A stretch of 7,283 bases of DNA from Chloroflexota bacterium (lineage in GTDB: Bacteria > Chloroflexota > Anaerolineae > Aggregatilineales > Phototrophicaceae): contig JAEVZT010000346.1 in assembly GCA_023392115.1 (NCBI GenBank), forward strand, positions 1-7,283. The letters are read 5' to 3'. The stretch's first letter is position 1. Each line of letters begins with the position of its first letter. Below are positions 5,571 through 7,283 of the stretch, piece after piece. The position numbers and the translations under genes were made by a program. The notes under the pieces were generated by a model. The model worked only from the letters and a program-made list of their open reading frames with translations. It had not been told where the DNA came from and did not search any database.

Positions 5571-6578
5571 TTACCTCCCCATCGCCCGCGCTTGACGGCG
5601 GCGGCGCAGCAGATCGGCGAGCACCGTGATCAGGATCAGCAGCCCTTGAACCGCCTGAATCCAGTACGCCGACAGATTGATAAACACCATGCCCGAACGA
5701 ATGGCATTGAGCAAGATGGTCGCCAGCGTCGAGCCGATCACCGTCCCCACCCCGCCAAGGATGCTAACGCCGCCGACGACCGACGACGTGATGATCGTCA
5801 GCTCGACGCCCGGCGGAACGGTTGACTGGATCGAGTTGTACTGGGTGGCGAACAGCAGCGACGCGACGCCGACCATCAAGCCGTTGATCATAAAGACCTG
5901 CATCAGCACGCGCCGCTCTGAAATGCCCGACAGCCGCGCCGCCTCTTTGTTGCCGCCGACCGCATAAATCGCCCGACCCGTCGGGCTGTAGCGCATCCAC
6001 AGCGCCGCGAGAATCGTCAGCGCAATCATGAAATACACTGGCGACGGTAGACCAGCCCATTTTTGCTGTGCCAGCATGAATTCGGGCGGCAGGTTGTAAA
6101 TCCAGACGCCGTTCGTCCAGATGATCAAGCCGCCTTTGAGGATGCTCATCATGCCGAGCGTCACGACGATCGCCGGAATGCGCAGATAGGCGACGAAGAA
6201 GCCGTTAACCGCGCCGACGAGCGGACCGACAATCAGCGGCGCGAGCCACGCCACCCAGACCGGCGCGCCGCTGACGGCAAGCGTCCCCGAAATGGTCGCC
6301 AGCACCCCGATCAGCGAGCCAACCGAAATGTCGATATTGCCTGAGATGATCACCAGTGACATCCCGATAGCGGCGACGGCGATGTACGAGCTGTTCAGCA
6401 AAATGTCGGAGATGTTGCGTTCGCTGATGAAGCGCGGGTTCGCCGCCGTAAAGAGCAAGGTCAGCACGACGAGCACAACGATCAGGATCAACTCCTGACT
6501 GACTATCCCGCGTGTGAACCTGCGTAGACGCCGCGTTGTCGGCGTAGTACTCATTTGATCGGTGGTGATCGCCGTCAT
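5571..6578 (-). CDS. Sugar ABC transporter permease, LsrC/RhaP-like (BPD_transp_2 family)
   Basis: First of the two channel subunits of the sugar importer, 335 aa. Family motifs: SGNIDISVGSLIGV (79-92), the IPAIVVTLGMMSILKGG stretch (134-150) followed by WTNGVWIYNLPPE (154-166), the ATPase-contact loop TGRAIYAVGGNKEAARLSGI (200-219) and VVGGVSILGGVGTVIG (267-282). The WTxGxWIxxLP stretch matches LsrC/RhaP as I remember it and separates this branch from ribose permeases. ATG 6578 overlaps the ATPase stop as ATGA and has GGAAGGTG seven bases upstream; ATG 6554 (M9) is a possible alternative, but the coupling overlap favours the first. The C-terminus is Arg-rich (RRRRQARAMGR), and its last codons double as the ribosome-binding site of the next gene. 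Confidence 0.91.
   Translation of the reverse strand: MTAITTDQMSTTPTTRRLRRFTRGIVSQELILIVVLVVLTLLFTAANPRFISERNISDILLNSSYIAVAAIGMSLVIISGNIDISVGSLIGVLATISGTLAVSGAPVWVAWLAPLIVGPLVGAVNGFFVAYLRIPAIVVTLGMMSILKGGLIIWTNGVWIYNLPPEFMLAQQKWAGLPSPVYFMIALTILAALWMRYSPTGRAIYAVGGNKEAARLSGISERRVLMQVFMINGLMVGVASLLFATQYNSIQSTVPPGVELTIITSSVVGGVSILGGVGTVIGSTLATILLNAIRSGMVFINLSAYWIQAVQGLLILITVLADLLRRRRQARAMGR
5574..5580 (-). promoter_or_regulatory. Shine-Dalgarno embedded in the end of the upstream permease
   Basis: GGGGAGG on the - strand spans the last sense codons (Met-Gly-Arg) just before the TAA at 5573-5571 and lies 9 bases from ATG 5564. Ribosomes ending the first permease cover the start site of the second, a usual arrangement for a 1:1 permease pair. 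Confidence 0.75.
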
Positions 6579-7283
6579 GTTGCAACACCTTCCACTTCCG
6601 CCGCCGGACTTTCGGCGATCATCGCCGTGACCACGTTCTCCTGTGTCGCTTCCGCGCGGCTGAACTCGGCGACATTCCGCCCCTCGCGCATGACGATGAT
6701 CCGGTCGCTCATACCGAGGATTTCGGGCAGCTCGCTCGAAATCATCAGGATCGCCAGCCCCTGCGCCGCTAACTCGCTCAACAGGCGGTGAATTTCAGCC
6801 TTCGCGCCGACGTCGACGCCGCGCGTCGGTTCGTCCATGATCAACAGCGTCGGCTTGCTCGCCAGCCACTTGCTGACGACCACCTTTTGCTGGTTGCCGC
6901 CCGATAGTTTGTTGACGACCTGCTCTTGACTGTAGGCACGAATACTGAGCTTGTCGATCATTTCACGGGCGAGGTTCTGCTCGGCGGATTGGTCGACGAA
7001 ACCTCCCTTAACCAGCGAGCGCAAGACCGCCAGCGACACGTTTTCACGGATGCGCATTTGCTTGACCAACCCCTGCGTGCCGCGATCTTCAGGCACGTAG
7101 GCGATTCCAAGCTTCATCGCCTGTCCCGGATGCTTGATCGCCACGCGCTTTCCGTTCAGCCGGATTTCGCCCGACTCGGCAGGCATCATGCCGAAGATCA
7201 CTTGTGCCAGTTCGCTTCGACCTGAGCCGACCAAGCCCGCCAAGCCGACGATCTCGCCCGCGCGCACGGTCAGGTTGACACCG
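6575..7283 (-). CDS. Sugar ABC transporter ATPase, C-terminal half (partial, cut by window edge)
   Basis: Energy-coupling subunit of the sugar importer, RbsA/MglA/LsrA class, in which one polypeptide of about 500 aa holds two nucleotide-binding domains. The 235 visible residues are the second domain, entering at VNLTVRAGEIVGLAG and open at the right edge, so the start codon is outside the window; the GTG at 7267 is internal. The P-loop position reads GLVGSGRSEL without the usual GK[ST], as is normal for the second domain of this class. The signature LSGGNQQK (126-133 of the fragment), Walker B LLIMDEP (146-152) and the D-loop region TRGVDVGAK are intact. The switch region reads ISSELPE (181-187) with no histidine. 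The second site is therefore probably weakly or not hydrolytic. Its TGA overlaps the next gene's ATG. Family is certain; substrate follows the operon. Confidence 0.93.
   Translation of the reverse strand, partial: GVNLTVRAGEIVGLAGLVGSGRSELAQVIFGMMPAESGEIRLNGKRVAIKHPGQAMKLGIAYVPEDRGTQGLVKQMRIRENVSLAVLRSLVKGGFVDQSAEQNLAREMIDKLSIRAYSQEQVVNKLSGGNQQKVVVSKWLASKPTLLIMDEPTRGVDVGAKAEIHRLLSELAAQGLAILMISSELPEILGMSDRIIVMREGRNVAEFSRAEATQENVVTAMIAESPAAEVEGVAT
6586..6593 (-). promoter_or_regulatory. Shine-Dalgarno for the first sugar permease, inside the ATPase gene
   Basis: GGAAGGTG on the - strand lies 7 bases before ATG 6578 and within the last codons of the ATPase. Together with the ATGA stop/start overlap it supports this start over the in-frame ATG at 6554. 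Confidence 0.7.

Noticed and set aside
7214..7237. Damaged Walker A motif as a sign of an inactive ATPase pseudogene
   Set aside because: Loss of GK[ST] in the second nucleotide-binding domain is normal for the RbsA/MglA/LsrA class; the rest of the domain is intact and in frame.

Overview
The window looks like ordinary chromosome from a GC-rich bacterium, most likely a member of the Chloroflexota (Anaerolineae-like). That placement is an inference from protein style: an exported sugar-binding protein with an Ala/Glu-rich linker after the signal peptide, a dipeptide-type permease with an aspartate-rich 'DGDG' insert, and an intergenic CCTCACCCC/CCCCTCTCC nested inverted repeat. I see no rRNA or tRNA gene, transposase, phage gene or CRISPR array.

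Left part, + strand. A leader of about 300 bases (1-301) holds a strong hairpin (19-58), a sigma70-like promoter whose -35 region lies in a perfect 12-base palindrome (113-140), and two small hairpins. It is followed by two membrane subunits of a peptide/nickel-type (Dpp/Opp) ABC importer, at 302-1378 and 1392-2303. The binding protein and the two ATPases of that importer are not in the window. The pair ends at a hairpin terminator (2317-2374) whose left side is made of four tandem ACAGTNN heptamers.

Right part, - strand, convergent with the first. Read from the right edge leftwards: the C-terminal half of a two-domain sugar ABC ATPase (cut by the window edge), two 10-TM-type sugar permeases, an exported periplasmic-binding protein, and a class II aldolase. 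The order ATPase-permease-permease-binding protein-aldolase copies lsrACDB-F of enteric bacteria, and the proteins resemble the LsrB/RhaS, LsrC/RhaP and LsrD/RhaQ families. However, the enzyme is a zinc-dependent class II sugar-phosphate aldolase rather than the LsrF type, and several residues known to contact AI-2 in LsrB are changed. I therefore favour uptake and cleavage of a deoxy-sugar such as rhamnose or fucose, without being able to fix the substrate. Gene spacing is tight: ATGA overlap between ATPase and first permease, 6 bases between the permeases, 96 bases before the binding protein. About 120 bases separate the binding protein from the aldolase, most of it filled by the nested inverted repeat.

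Nothing here is clearly a new biological system. The points most worth a second look are the acidic DxDxDG insert in the extracytoplasmic loop of the dipeptide-type permease, the lsr-like gene order with a different enzyme and altered ligand pocket, and the repeat-derived terminator and aldolase leader.
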